A DNA stretch of 64,000 nucleotides from Empedobacter sedimenti (GCF_030005555.1 NZ_JASCQG010000006.1:1-64000), one strand, 5' to 3'; positions 8,908 to 17,406 are shown, counted from the stretch's first letter. Numbers and translations: made by a program. The notes: a model not told the origin generated them from the letters alone.

Positions 8908-9936
8908 TTATTTTATTTTATATGCATTAAAAATCTCTACTTTATTCGATTCTAAAATACCTAAAAGTGTTGCATCCATTTTAGGTTCGTTTGTTGTAAA
9001 AACAATTACTCCATTTATTTTTTCGAAGTTAATTACAATTTCTTTATTAAAAAATGTCACTTTGCTTTTCGATTTATTTTGGAGAGTGAAATTGGTACGT
9101 AAAATATCCGATTTAACCGAAAACTTAGCGTGTTTATAGTCAATTTCAGCTTTTCTAACGTTTACTTTTTTGGAAGAAACTTCAGCTACCGAAGCAGCTT
9201 CTAACAATGCATTTGAAGAATTTTCTTCTGCAACAACCTTCATTTTCATTACATCAGAAGTGTCTTCTTTTATTTTAGACGCGCCTCTAATTACAATACC
9301 AGAAGCTTTTTTAGCTAATTTATCTGAAATAGCTGAATCTTTCAAAATTCCTAAATTTTGATTGTTCGCTTTCGCAAATTGCCCTTCTTTTTCTATAGAA
9401 TCCAAAACCTTAGATCGAGCTTCCATTGCTGGTGGAGCGGCTAAAACTCTTGCCGCATCTGCCGAAGCAACAGAATAAGACGGAACTGGTTCCGCTTCAA
9501 TAACAGATCCACTGGCTGCTTTTTCTTCTACAATTCTATATACTGGTTTTTCTTTTACTACAGTATGTTTAGCAACCTCAATTGGTTCTTCAATCGATTT
9601 ATCCTGAATCTCTATATTCTTTATTTGCTCTACTTGGTCAGAACTCTCATTTTCTATAACAGGAAAACTTGTTTTAACAAACTCAACCGAATCTTCCTGA
9701 TTATTCGCTGAATTCAAATTTTCGATAAAAAGCACAAAATAAGGAATCGCAATCAACGCGAAAACAGCAGCTGAAAACCAAACACTCGAAACAAACTCGC
9801 GCATTGGCTTTTGTTTCTTTTCTTTGTCTTTCAACCCAGATTCAATACGCTTCCACACCAAATCTCTCGGTTTTTCACCGACAGTTTCGCTGCTTCTTGA
9901 TCGAAATAAATCTTCTATTGGATCGTTTGTGTTCAC
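8908..9936 (-). CDS. Membrane partner of the ECF sigma factor (putative anti-sigma)
   Basis: 342 residues: cytoplasmic N-terminus of about 45 residues (MNTNDPIEDLFRSRSSETV...WKRIESGL), one membrane segment at about 51-71, then a long low-complexity extracytoplasmic region rich in Glu, Ala, Ser and Val, with a more structured C-terminal 90 residues. Its ATG overlaps the sigma factor stop by 4 bases (ATGA), the usual coupling of an ECF sigma with its regulator. No zinc-binding anti-sigma motif (HxxxCxxC) is present, so the anti-sigma call rests on position and topology. Confidence 0.65.
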   Translation of the reverse strand: MNTNDPIEDLFRSRSSETVGEKPRDLVWKRIESGLKDKEKKQKPMREFVSSVWFSAAVFALIAIPYFVLFIENLNSANNQEDSVEFVKTSFPVIENESSDQVEQIKNIEIQDKSIEEPIEVAKHTVVKEKPVYRIVEEKAASGSVIEAEPVPSYSVASADAARVLAAPPAMEARSKVLDSIEKEGQFAKANNQNLGILKDSAISDKLAKKASGIVIRGASKIKEDTSDVMKMKVVAEENSSNALLEAASVAEVSSKKVNVRKAEIDYKHAKFSVKSDILRTNFTLQNKSKSKVTFFNKEIVINFEKINGVIVFTTNEPKMDATLLGILESNKVEIFNAYKIK

Positions 9937-10475
9937 GATAAATTTGATTTTATATTTTCATTCTTACTTAACATTTCCTTCAATTTCGTCTTCGCTAAAT
10001 TGAGTTGCGATTTCGATGTTCCTTCAGTAATGCCCAAACTTTCGGCAATTTCTTTGTGCTTATAACCCTCTATAACGTAGAGGGTGAACACGAGACGACA
10101 GCCTTCGGGTAAATAATCGAGGAGTTTCATCACATCATCTTCTTCTATTTGTTGCGAAGCTTCTTGGTTAGATGAAATAGAAGAGGAGTAATCGTCAACA
10201 TTAAGATGAAAAATTTTATTTTTCCTCAACTCCATCAAACATTCATTAATCATAATTCTTCGCATCCATCCTTCAAAACTTCCTTCGAACGAATAATTTT
10301 CAAGATTCTGAAAAATCTTCAAAAAGCCTTTTACCAACGCATCTTCTGCTTGTTGTATATCGGTAAAATAACGTTTACAAACTGCAAAAAATCGCGCATC
10401 ATATTTTTCGTAAAGCAGTCGCTGTGCTTTCGAATCATTGTTGATACAAGCTTTTATGAGTTGTTTTTCGTCCAA
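9933..10475 (-). CDS. ECF-type RNA polymerase sigma factor
   Basis: 180-residue sigma-70 family protein of ECF size. Region 2 runs over about 20-85 (ARFFAVCKRYFTDIQQAEDALVKGFLKIFQNLENY...WMRRIMINECLMELRK). Region 4 helix-turn-helix lies near 130-170 (HKEIAESLGITEGTSKSQLNLAKTKLKEML). Overlaps its partner by 4 bases. It belongs to the large Bacteroidota group of ECF sigmas whose signal is usually unknown. Confidence 0.92.
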   Translation of the reverse strand: MDEKQLIKACINNDSKAQRLLYEKYDARFFAVCKRYFTDIQQAEDALVKGFLKIFQNLENYSFEGSFEGWMRRIMINECLMELRKNKIFHLNVDDYSSSISSNQEASQQIEEDDVMKLLDYLPEGCRLVFTLYVIEGYKHKEIAESLGITEGTSKSQLNLAKTKLKEMLSKNENIKSNLS

Positions 10476-10578
10476 AATACTTTTTCTTTCTTACTGTTTA
10501 GATGCGAAAATTACGCTTATGGTTGCTTTGATAGCGTAAAATATTTGTTAAAGTTCTGAAAACTTATTCATTAAACAT

Positions 10579-10605
10579 AAAAAAAGTCGCTACAAGAGCG
10601 ACTTT
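10579..10605 (-). terminator. Terminator of asd
   Basis: AAAGTCGCT (10583-10591), loop ACAAG, AGCGACTTT (10597-10605), with a T-run on the minus strand. It lies 25 bp after the asd stop. Confidence 0.85.
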
Positions 10606-10629
10606 AATCTATATTATTAATTGAAAATA

Positions 10630-11625
10630 TTATCCAACTAAATTATGTTTTACTAAATACTCTGCAATCTGAACTGCATTTGTAGCAGCACCTTTGCGTA
10701 AATTATCCGCAACAATCCAACAGTTTAAAGCGTTTGGTTGAGACATATCACGACGAATACGTCCTACAAAAACATCATCTTTTCCTTCTGAATAGAACGC
10801 CATTGGATAGGTATTTGTATCAGGATTATCTTGTACTGTTACACCTTCTTGTTCTGCTAATAATTTGCGAACTTCGGCTAAATCAAAATCATTCTCAAAC
10901 TCAATATTCACAGACTCCGAATGCCCTCCTTGCACAGGTACACGAACCGCAGTAGCAGTGATATTCATTTCGTCCACACGCATAATTTTACGTGGTTCAC
11001 GAGTTAATTTCAATTCTTCTTTTGTATAACCTGTTTCTTCATCAAAAACATCACAATGAGGCAATGCATTTTTGAAAATTTGATATGGATAAACTTTTGC
11101 AACATCACGTCCTTCAATTTCTCCATTCAATTGTTCAACTGCATCTTTACCAGTTCCTGTAACTGATTGATAAGTAGAAACAACCACACGTTTAATTCCG
11201 TATTTTTTATGTAAAGGATTAAGAACCATTACCAACTGAATTGTAGAACAGTTAGGATTTGCGATAATTTTATCATTTGTTGTTAAAATATCTGCATTGA
11301 TTTCTGGTACAATCAACGGACGATCTGGATCCATTCTCCAAGCCGATGAATTGTCAATTACAGTTGTTCCGACTTCTGCAAACTTAGGCGCCCACTGTTT
11401 GGAAGTTTCTCCACCTGCTGAAAAGATTGCGATATCAGCTCGCATTTCTACAGCATCCTGCATTGATACAATTTTGTATTCTTTTCCTTTGTACTCAATA
11501 GTTTTTCCTATTGATCTTTCTGATGCTACTGGGATAATTTCAGTGATTGGAAAATTTCTTTCTTCCAAAACTTGGAGCATAACTCTGCCGACCATTCCGG
11601 TAGCGCCTACGACTGCTATTCTCAT
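10630..11625 (-). CDS. asd: Aspartate-semialdehyde dehydrogenase
   Basis: 331-residue NADPH enzyme that reduces aspartyl phosphate to aspartate semialdehyde, the branch point to lysine/diaminopimelate, threonine and methionine. Nucleotide-binding VVGATGMVGR at 5-14, catalytic Cys126 in NPNCSTIQ, and the substrate/His motif in VPVQGGHSESV near 230. Length is normal. It stands alone between terminators. It supplies the homoserine pathway used by metX and metY earlier in the window. Confidence 0.96.
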   Translation of the reverse strand: MRIAVVGATGMVGRVMLQVLEERNFPITEIIPVASERSIGKTIEYKGKEYKIVSMQDAVEMRADIAIFSAGGETSKQWAPKFAEVGTTVIDNSSAWRMDPDRPLIVPEINADILTTNDKIIANPNCSTIQLVMVLNPLHKKYGIKRVVVSTYQSVTGTGKDAVEQLNGEIEGRDVAKVYPYQIFKNALPHCDVFDEETGYTKEELKLTREPRKIMRVDEMNITATAVRVPVQGGHSESVNIEFENDFDLAEVRKLLAEQEGVTVQDNPDTNTYPMAFYSEGKDDVFVGRIRRDMSQPNALNCWIVADNLRKGAATNAVQIAEYLVKHNLVG

Positions 11626-11816
11626 TTGTTTATTAAATAATGTATTAAAAATTTCGAAATGCTAATTTACAGATTATTTTGATACTATTTCTTCCATTTC
11701 ATTGTTTTAACTCGTTCATTTATATGACTTTTATAATGATATGATGTTAATTCGGTTATTCTAAGTTTTTGTTGAATTAAAATTCTTCAAACCTATTTTT
11801 TATAGAATTTAGGACA

Positions 11817-11847
11817 CAAAAAAAGTGGAACTAATTGCTCCACTTTT
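11817..11847 (-). terminator. Terminator of the bacilliredoxin gene
   Basis: AAAAGTGGA (11821-11829) pairs with TCCACTTTT (11839-11847) around a 9-base loop. The minus-strand continuation is a T-run. It lies 33 bp after the stop. Confidence 0.85.
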
Positions 11848-11879
11848 AGATATTTTTGAAATAATCTTCAAATTTTGAC

Positions 11880-12290
11880 TTAAGCAAACTCGTTGTAAGC
11901 TGCTTTTAAATTTTCTGCGATAGCTTCTGCAGAGTGTCCTTCGATGTGGTGACGCTCTAACATATGTACTAATTCACCATCTTTGAATAAAGCTACAGCT
12001 GGAGAACTTGGAGGAAATGGTGCAAAAAACTCACGTGCTTTTGCTACAGCATCTTTATCAAATCCTGCGAAAACTGTTGTTAAATGTGTAGGAACTTTAT
12101 CATTATTCAACGACATTACAACTCCTGGTCTTGCAGCTCCTGCAGCACAACCACAAACGCTATTTACCATTACCAAAGTTGTTCCTTCTTGTTTTACTGC
12201 AGCTTCTACTTGTTCTGGAGTTGTTAAATCTTCAAAACCGTTAGAAGTTAACTGTGCCTTCATTGGCATTACTATTTCTGCTGGATACAT
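11880..12290 (-). CDS. BrxA/BrxB family bacilliredoxin
   Basis: 136-residue thioredoxin-fold protein of the YphP/YqiW (UPF0403) family, with the Cys-Gly-Cys motif at 46-48 (NSVCGCAAGAARP). In Firmicutes such proteins remove bacillithiol from mixed disulfides on proteins. Whether this organism makes bacillithiol cannot be told from the window. Full length. It has its own promoter and terminator, and shares a divergent promoter region with rnpA. Confidence 0.9.
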   Translation of the reverse strand: MYPAEIVMPMKAQLTSNGFEDLTTPEQVEAAVKQEGTTLVMVNSVCGCAAGAARPGVVMSLNNDKVPTHLTTVFAGFDKDAVAKAREFFAPFPPSSPAVALFKDGELVHMLERHHIEGHSAEAIAENLKAAYNEFA

Positions 12291-12329
12291 ATTGTTCTTT
12301 TTTTGTTTTTATAAATATTAATTATTTTT

Positions 12330-12337
12330 CAAAGTTA
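12330..12337 (-). promoter_or_regulatory. -7 box of the bacilliredoxin gene
   Basis: TAACTTTG on the minus strand, 40 bp before the start. It is 27 bp from the divergent rnpA -7 box. Confidence 0.6.
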
Positions 12338-12363
12338 CGTAATTCTAAAACTTTTAGAATACT

Positions 12364-12371
12364 TACTTTTG
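12364..12371 (+). promoter_or_regulatory. -7 box of rnpA
   Basis: TACTTTTG, 31 bp before the ATG. A possible TTG start at 12369 lies inside this box, which rules it out. Confidence 0.6.
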
Positions 12372-12401
12372 CAGTTACAAATTTACGTAGAATTTAGCAA
12401 T

Positions 12402-12782
12402 ATGAAATTGACTTTTGGTAAGAATGAGAAACTTAAAAGCAGAAAAGCGTTCGATGAATTGTTTTCTGATGGAAAAACATTTGTTTCTCATCCGATCAGA
12501 TTTGTTTACAAAATCAAGCCGAAAGCAGATTACAACATAAAAGTAGGAGTAAGTGTTGGTAAGAAAAAATTCAAACACGCAGTTGATAGAAATTTATTGA
12601 AGCGTCGTGCGAAAGAAGCTTACAGATTAAATAAATTGTTAGTTGAACCTAACGAAAACTATTCGGTTGATTTGGTGATGATTTATACTTCGACTAAACA
12701 TCAACCTTTTGAGAAAATAGAAGAGGCAATAAAAACTTTACTTCCAAAATTGAACGAAGCGATACAAACAAAAAAAGATTAA
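12402..12782 (+). CDS. rnpA: Ribonuclease P protein component
   Basis: 126-residue basic protein subunit of RNase P, which removes the 5' leader of precursor tRNAs. It opens MKLTFGKNEKLKSRKAFDELF, and the RNA-binding motif is HAVDRNLLKRRAKEAYR near residues 63-79. The ATG at 12402 is chosen because homologues start here and the upstream TTG falls in the promoter. It is not next to rpmH or dnaA as in many other phyla. The stop codon lies inside the left arm of its terminator. Confidence 0.95.
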   Translation: MKLTFGKNEKLKSRKAFDELFSDGKTFVSHPIRFVYKIKPKADYNIKVGVSVGKKKFKHAVDRNLLKRRAKEAYRLNKLLVEPNENYSVDLVMIYTSTKHQPFEKIEEAIKTLLPKLNEAIQTKKD

Positions 12783-12804
12783 CCAAATAGTTAATCTTTT
12801 TTTG
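12771..12804 (+). terminator. Terminator of rnpA
   Basis: AAAAAAGATTAAC (12771-12783), 6-base loop, GTTAATCTTTTTT (12790-12802). The left arm includes the last rnpA codons and the stop. Confidence 0.85.
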
Positions 12805-12826
12805 TTTTATTTCTACTAAAAGTAGT

Positions 12827-13027
12827 TTACTTTTTAAGATTAGTTTGCAATTTAAAAAAGCTAAAGTAAACTGATACTAAAATCAATCCACAAACAGAAG
12901 CTCCAATTCCTAAAACGCTACGAAAGTTTTCTTCAGCCATAAATCCAGCCTTGTAATCCATCTCATATAGGTTATAACCTAATCCTATCAACAAAACGAT
13001 TGTCGCGATATAAATATATGTTTTCAT
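12827..13027 (-). CDS. Small two-span membrane protein
   Basis: 66 residues with two hydrophobic segments: about 3-20 (TYIYIATIVLLIGLGYNL) and 37-57 (SVLGIGASVCGLILVSVYFSF), separated by a polar loop with Asp and Glu, and ending in lysines. It lies 14 bp downstream of the MarC gene on the same strand, so the two are probably co-transcribed. Family not recognised. Confidence 0.72.
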   Translation of the reverse strand: MKTYIYIATIVLLIGLGYNLYEMDYKAGFMAEENFRSVLGIGASVCGLILVSVYFSFFKLQTNLKK

Positions 13028-13041
13028 TAGATAATGAATTT

Positions 13042-13656
13042 TTAAATTTTAATTTCGTTCATAAACAATGCACCAATATTTGACGTAAATAATTTGATTG
13101 CAATTGACAATAAAATTACTCCAAATACTTTTTTCAGTACCGATAAAACTCCAGGTCCCATCCATTTTTCTAATGTACCTGCAAATTTCAGCACCAAATA
13201 TACGATTAACATATTTAAAATAATCGCTATCACAATGTTAATATCTGCAAACTGCGAGCGAAGCGAAAGTACTGTTGTTAAAGATCCTGCTCCTGCAACT
13301 AACGGAAAAGCAATAGGGACAATGGATGCAGACTTGGCTTCGACACCTTTTTGAATCTCAATTCCTAAAATCATTTCTACTGCGATGATAAAAATCACAA
13401 AAGCACCAGCTATGGCAAACGATTGTACATCAACACCGATTAATTTCAGAATTTTGGTTCCGAAAAATAAAAACGAAATCAATAAAATTCCTGCTGCCAA
13501 AGAGGCTTTTCTTGATTGTATATGCCCAACTTTACTACGAATTGATACAATAATTGGTATGCTACCAACAATATCAATTACCGCAAAAAGTACGGCAAAA
13601 GTCGTTCCTATTTGGTTGATAGAGAATTTCTGGAAAAAAGATGTAATACTATCCAT
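13042..13656 (-). CDS. MarC family integral membrane protein
   Basis: 204 residues with about six membrane segments, the usual size and pattern of the MarC/UPF0056 family (FAVIDIVGSIPI near 20-35, GIEIQKG in the central loop, IPIAFPLVAGAGSLTTVL in the second half). The family has no firmly established transport substrate; early links to multidrug resistance were not upheld. A -7 box TATTTTTG lies about 30 bp upstream. Confidence 0.92.
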   Translation of the reverse strand: MDSITSFFQKFSINQIGTTFAVLFAVIDIVGSIPIIVSIRSKVGHIQSRKASLAAGILLISFLFFGTKILKLIGVDVQSFAIAGAFVIFIIAVEMILGIEIQKGVEAKSASIVPIAFPLVAGAGSLTTVLSLRSQFADINIVIAIILNMLIVYLVLKFAGTLEKWMGPGVLSVLKKVFGVILLSIAIKLFTSNIGALFMNEIKI

Positions 13657-13687
13657 TCGTTTATTCGTGATAATTAATTGATTGAAG

Positions 13688-13695
13688 CAAAAATA
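13688..13695 (-). promoter_or_regulatory. -7 box of the marC-like gene
   Basis: TATTTTTG on the minus strand, 32 bp before the start; no clear -33 element. Confidence 0.45.
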
Positions 13696-13762
13696 AACGA
13701 TTTGTATGAATATTATTGAACCTTTTCTAAAGATTTCTGAAAAAAATCATGTTTCTGATCAA

Positions 13763-14509
13763 TTATTCTAACCAATTCTTAAAATCTGTCACTTTTTCTC
13801 TACTTACAATCATGTCTTGCTCGTTATAAGTATTTAAAACTATTTTTAATCTTGAATTAGAGTATATTGTAATTTCTTTAATAGAGTCTATTCGAATAAT
13901 TTGGCTACGGTTAATTCTGAAGAATTTCTTCGGATCCATTAGTTCTTCTATTTTATCTAGCGAAAAATCAATTAAATAGTTTTTATTCTCTTTGGTATGT
14001 ATGTAAGATGCTTTGTTTTCACTAAAAAAACATTCAATATTATCACTTTCTATACTCTTAATAGACGTCCCGATTTTCACTGAAAAACGTTCTTTATAAC
14101 TTTCTGATTGATTTGTGAACAACTTCTTTATCTCCAATAAATCTAAACTAGATTTTGGTTGATGTTGTTTCTGAAATTTTTCTAGTGCAAACTTCAATTC
14201 CTCTTCATCAACAGGTTTTAGTAAATAATCAACCGAATTTAATTTGAAGGCTTTTAATACATATTCGTCATAAGCCGTCGTAAAAATAATGGCTGACGAA
14301 ACATCAACTTGATTGAAAATCTCAAACGATAAACCGTCTGATAATTGAATATCAAGAAAAATTAAATCTGGTTGTGGATTCGTTTTCAGCCAAGCAACGC
14401 TTTCTTCAACGGAATGTAACATTTCTGCAATTTCGTAACCCAATTTCTCTACACGTCTCTTTAACAAACGTGCTGCTGGTTTCTCGTCTTCAATTAAAAT
14501 GATCTTCAT
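13763..14509 (-). CDS. LytTR-type response regulator
   Basis: 248 residues. The receiver domain (1-120) shows the acidic pocket IEDE (6-9), phospho-acceptor Asp53 in LIFLDIQLSDG, and LLKPVDEEEL with the conserved Lys. The C-terminal LytTR DNA-binding domain covers about 145-248 (FRINRSQIIRI, STKI-type beta core). The ATG at 14509 (MKIILIEDEKP) is the family start, because a longer upstream frame would run back into the kinase gene. It begins 4 bases after the kinase stop, so the pair is co-translated and is a two-component system. Confidence 0.94.
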   Translation of the reverse strand: MKIILIEDEKPAARLLKRRVEKLGYEIAEMLHSVEESVAWLKTNPQPDLIFLDIQLSDGLSFEIFNQVDVSSAIIFTTAYDEYVLKAFKLNSVDYLLKPVDEEELKFALEKFQKQHQPKSSLDLLEIKKLFTNQSESYKERFSVKIGTSIKSIESDNIECFFSENKASYIHTKENKNYLIDFSLDKIEELMDPKKFFRINRSQIIRIDSIKEITIYSNSRLKIVLNTYNEQDMIVSREKVTDFKNWLE

Positions 14510-14513
14510 TCGA

Positions 14514-16037
14514 TTATTGCCATTTTTTGTTTTGTTCTTTCTCGTAAATTTCTTTGGCTTTTCGTTCTTCCCATTCGCTTCCGAATCCAAAGACTTTAAT
14601 TGCACGTAAAGCAATTGCTAATCCCCAACCTAACATTGGCCAATAAAACCACCAATGTCCGTAGCTCGTAAAATAATTTAATACAAAGAAAAAGATACTC
14701 ATTACAATGTAAGTTCCGAAATGTGCATAAAATTTCTTCAATTCTTTTGCTCTTTCAATTGCTCGTTGATAAGCTTGTTGTTCGTCTGTATTGTTTTGTG
14801 TATTCATAATAGTCATTTTTTGTGTTAATATTGGTATTCTTACTGAAAATAATTGTTCAGTTTTTTCTATGTTAACTTCACGATTAGAAATTAATTGATA
14901 ACGATTGATAATATTCTTCAGTCCAATTCCTGTCGAATCTTTAATGGTTTCTTTTGGTTGTAAAGTGTTTTCAACAATTAGAAAGTTATCTTTTTTATAA
15001 ATTTTTATTTTTAATGGTTTTTGTTCCGAAACCACATTGTGTTTTATGGTATTTTCTAATAAAATTTGTAACGAAAGCGGAACAATATATTCTTGATCGG
15101 AGAAAGTTGTTTGCTCAATTTCGAAGTCAATACTATTCTCAAAACGAAGTTTTAGTAAACTCACATAGGTTTTAGCAAAATTTATTTCTTCTTGTACTGG
15201 GACAACTTCTTTGTCTTTTTGCTCTAAAACATAACGATAAATCTTAGAAAGTGATGTTGTAAAATCTATTGCATTATCTGGATTTTCTTCGATTAAACCT
15301 GTTAAAACATTCAAACTATTAAACAAAAAATGCGGATCTAATTGATTTTTTAATGATTCGAATTTTGCTGTTGCTGTTTCAGCTTTTACTGATTCTATAT
15401 CAATTTTCTTCTCTAATCGGTAACGTCTTTTCTCTAGAAAATAAAAAAAGAAAAGTAAGATTATTGTAATAACGCCGACTAAAATATAGTTGATGTAATT
15501 GTCGTAAAAAATAGCTTTGGTAAAAAGTGAATTCACAAATTTTACAAAAACAAAATACAATAATTGCGTGTAGATAATTGCTTTTAGGAAATGAATCGCA
15601 ATAACTTTTACTGGATTTCCTATTGTTAAATATTGTGCTTTAAACTGATTAAAAACGCCTGTATTAATGAATCCTGCACAAAAACTGAAAACAGAATAAC
15701 CAATAAAATAAATTATCGCATCCGATTTGAAAAAATCTGTTATCGATACATTATCTGATGTAAAAAATAGTATACAATAAAGTATAAAATTCATTAACAA
15801 CAAGACTATAACATTCCTTAGAATGGTTTTTCGATCAGATAATAGCAATCCTTTAATGAATTGATAAACGACAAAGCCTAATACAAAGAATTGAGCGAAA
15901 AAACCTATAATCAATCCCAAATCATAAGACGACCGAATATTAAAATTCAATTCATGATTGTTAAACACGAATAATAAAATTACAAGTGTAATAATCGTAG
16001 AAAAAGCAATGTTTAATATTTTATTTGTCTTATCCAT
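14514..16037 (-). CDS. Membrane histidine kinase (His_kinase/LytS type) fused to a C-terminal 2TM domain
   Basis: 507 residues. About six membrane segments (1-200) and a short coiled linker lead to the His_kinase dimerisation region with His236 in LDPHFLFNSLNVL, the N box LLENTIKHN (327-335) and the STGIGLKNI box (368-376). After the kinase ends near 405 the frame continues into a second module (412-507): an acidic/basic helix, two membrane segments with the aromatic HWWFYWPMLGWG between them, and a charged tail. That is the 2TM domain (PF13239), which is usually a separate small protein beside such kinases. Met408 and Met411 at the junction could be internal starts for a free 2TM protein. 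The start is 1 base after the micropeptide stop. Confidence 0.88.
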   Translation of the reverse strand: MDKTNKILNIAFSTIITLVILLFVFNNHELNFNIRSSYDLGLIIGFFAQFFVLGFVVYQFIKGLLLSDRKTILRNVIVLLLMNFILYCILFFTSDNVSITDFFKSDAIIYFIGYSVFSFCAGFINTGVFNQFKAQYLTIGNPVKVIAIHFLKAIIYTQLLYFVFVKFVNSLFTKAIFYDNYINYILVGVITIILLFFFYFLEKRRYRLEKKIDIESVKAETATAKFESLKNQLDPHFLFNSLNVLTGLIEENPDNAIDFTTSLSKIYRYVLEQKDKEVVPVQEEINFAKTYVSLLKLRFENSIDFEIEQTTFSDQEYIVPLSLQILLENTIKHNVVSEQKPLKIKIYKKDNFLIVENTLQPKETIKDSTGIGLKNIINRYQLISNREVNIEKTEQLFSVRIPILTQKMTIMNTQNNTDEQQAYQRAIERAKELKKFYAHFGTYIVMSIFFFVLNYFTSYGHWWFYWPMLGWGLAIALRAIKVFGFGSEWEERKAKEIYEKEQNKKWQ

Positions 16038-16038
16038 A

Positions 16039-16104
16039 TCAAGCTATTAAATTGATTAGCCAATAAACAACTTCGTTTACAAATTGAAAAATTAGAGCTA
16101 TCAT
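16039..16104 (-). CDS. Coupled 21-residue hydrophobic micropeptide
   Basis: ATG to TGA frame of 21 codons (starts MIALIFQFVNEVV, ends NLIA) lying exactly between the TPR protein and the kinase. Its ATG overlaps the TPR stop as ATGA, and its stop is 1 base before the kinase ATG. The product is almost entirely hydrophobic with one Glu and two Asn, enough for one short membrane helix. Tight start/stop overlaps on both sides suggest real translation, either as a membrane micropeptide acting with the kinase or as a device that carries ribosomes to it. No homologue is recalled. Confidence 0.55.
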   Translation of the reverse strand: MIALIFQFVNEVVYWLINLIA

Positions 16105-16730
16105 TTCAAAACAGATTTACACTGATTATTCAACAATGCTTCAGCACGATCTTTTCCCCAATTTGGTTCATTTTTTTTCGGCTTATCTGCGTTAAATAAA
16201 GCTAAAGATTTTTTTACATTCACGCAATCTTGTTTAATATCCATTCCACTATAATTTGCAGCATTGATATTGAACTCTGCCAAGCCAAGAACAGTTCTCG
16301 GATTAGTAGGATTTAATAATTTTGCCTTTTGATAAGTTGCCAATACTTCTGGGTAATAAATTGCGCCATTTTGCATCGGATTCTGAACAATTTCTGCAGT
16401 TAAATACAAGGCTTTCAAATTTAAAATTTCTATATTTTGTGGATTTTGAGCTTCCAAAATTTCCACCATTTCTTTAACGTTAGTCAAAATTTTATCATTT
16501 GCTTCTCTGTCTGTAGATTCAAAAACTTTCAATGTTTCTGATAAAGCTAAATAATATTTTGGCAACCATTCTTTAGGATAATCATTTACTAATTGTTTAA
16601 AATTAGCTTCAGAAGAATGATTTCCTTTGTTCCATTCTGTTAATGTTTTGCTTAATTCTGTTTCAGCATTTTTTTGTGCAAAAGTTGAAACAGATAATAA
16701 AGTTGCGATTGTTAAGAAAATTGTTTTCAT
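16101..16730 (-). CDS. Secreted TPR-like protein, first gene of the kinase operon
   Basis: 209 residues with signal peptide 1-18 (cleavage after STFA). The mature protein is helical with TPR-like pairs: YPKEWLPKYYLALSET at about 50-65, then NPQNIEILNLKALYLTAEI, then NPTNPRTVLGLAEFNI. It may be a periplasmic sensor or scaffold for the kinase downstream, but that is inference. Its stop overlaps the micropeptide start (ATGA), so the operon is TPR - micropeptide - kinase/2TM - LytTR regulator. A near-match -7 box (GACCTTTG) lies about 23 bp upstream. Confidence 0.8.
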   Translation of the reverse strand: MKTIFLTIATLLSVSTFAQKNAETELSKTLTEWNKGNHSSEANFKQLVNDYPKEWLPKYYLALSETLKVFESTDREANDKILTNVKEMVEILEAQNPQNIEILNLKALYLTAEIVQNPMQNGAIYYPEVLATYQKAKLLNPTNPRTVLGLAEFNINAANYSGMDIKQDCVNVKKSLALFNADKPKKNEPNWGKDRAEALLNNQCKSVLK

Positions 16731-16875
16731 AATTGTTTTGTTTTTTGTTGAGTCAAAGGTCTTTCAATCTCAATCAGAAAAGAATTAAAAGTTACCGAAT
16801 TGTCAAATTTGATAGACGAATTGAAGTTTGGAGTTGTTTTTGAATAATCTTAATACACAACAAAATCAATCAAAT

Positions 16876-17406
16876 ATGAAAAAACTCTTTTTAGCTACTA
16901 TACTTGTAACGGCTTTTGCAAGTAGTACGAACGCCCAAGTAACAGGAAGATATAACCAAGTTGCGTTAACTGCTCCTGATGAATATCGTGATAGTGAGAA
17001 CGATGTAAACATTGTGAAGGATACTAAATCTTCGAAGAAAATTTGGATAGAAAACTTGATTCCAAACAAAAAAATATACGCCATTTCTTACTTAAATAGT
17101 GATGGAAAATCTATTTATACGATTCCGAAACAGTTGGTCGGAAAATATCAAATTAACGTTGGTTGCGTAACTTATGAAGACGAACAAGTAATTGTTTCGG
17201 CTAATAATCCGGTTGATTGCGTAGGAATCAGTCAAAAAGATTACGAAAATATTTCTGTCGGAAAAGATGGTGTTTCTGTCGGAAAAACAAAAGTAGGATC
17301 AAACGGAAAAATTAGTACAGATGGTGTAAGCATTGATGGAAGTGAGATAAAAGTAAATACAAAAAAATTACTTTCTGGCATACAATATGTTGGGAGAAAA
17401 GACTAA
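16876..17406 (+). CDS. Secreted protein of unknown function
   Basis: 176 residues from the ATG at 16876: signal peptide MKKLFLATILVTAFASSTNAQ (cleavage near residue 20-21), then a beta-rich mature region. The C-terminal 55 residues repeat a VGKDGVSVGKTKVG / STDGVSIDGSEI pattern, suggesting regular short beta strands. Two cysteines (NVGCVTYED and PVDCVGIS) may form a disulfide. The frame extends upstream through a TTG, but a signal peptide beginning MKK favours 16876. It diverges from the TPR-kinase operon and ends in a shared bidirectional terminator. Confidence 0.72.
   Translation: MKKLFLATILVTAFASSTNAQVTGRYNQVALTAPDEYRDSENDVNIVKDTKSSKKIWIENLIPNKKIYAISYLNSDGKSIYTIPKQLVGKYQINVGCVTYEDEQVIVSANNPVDCVGISQKDYENISVGKDGVSVGKTKVGSNGKISTDGVSIDGSEIKVNTKKLLSGIQYVGRKD

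Noticed and set aside
12369-12401. 11-residue N-terminal extension of RnpA from a TTG start
   Set aside because: The TTG lies inside the -7 promoter box, and homologues start at the later ATG.
14510-14614. Extended N-terminus of the LytTR regulator
   Set aside because: The extra residues come from the end of the kinase gene in another frame; receiver domains start at the MKIILIEDE position.
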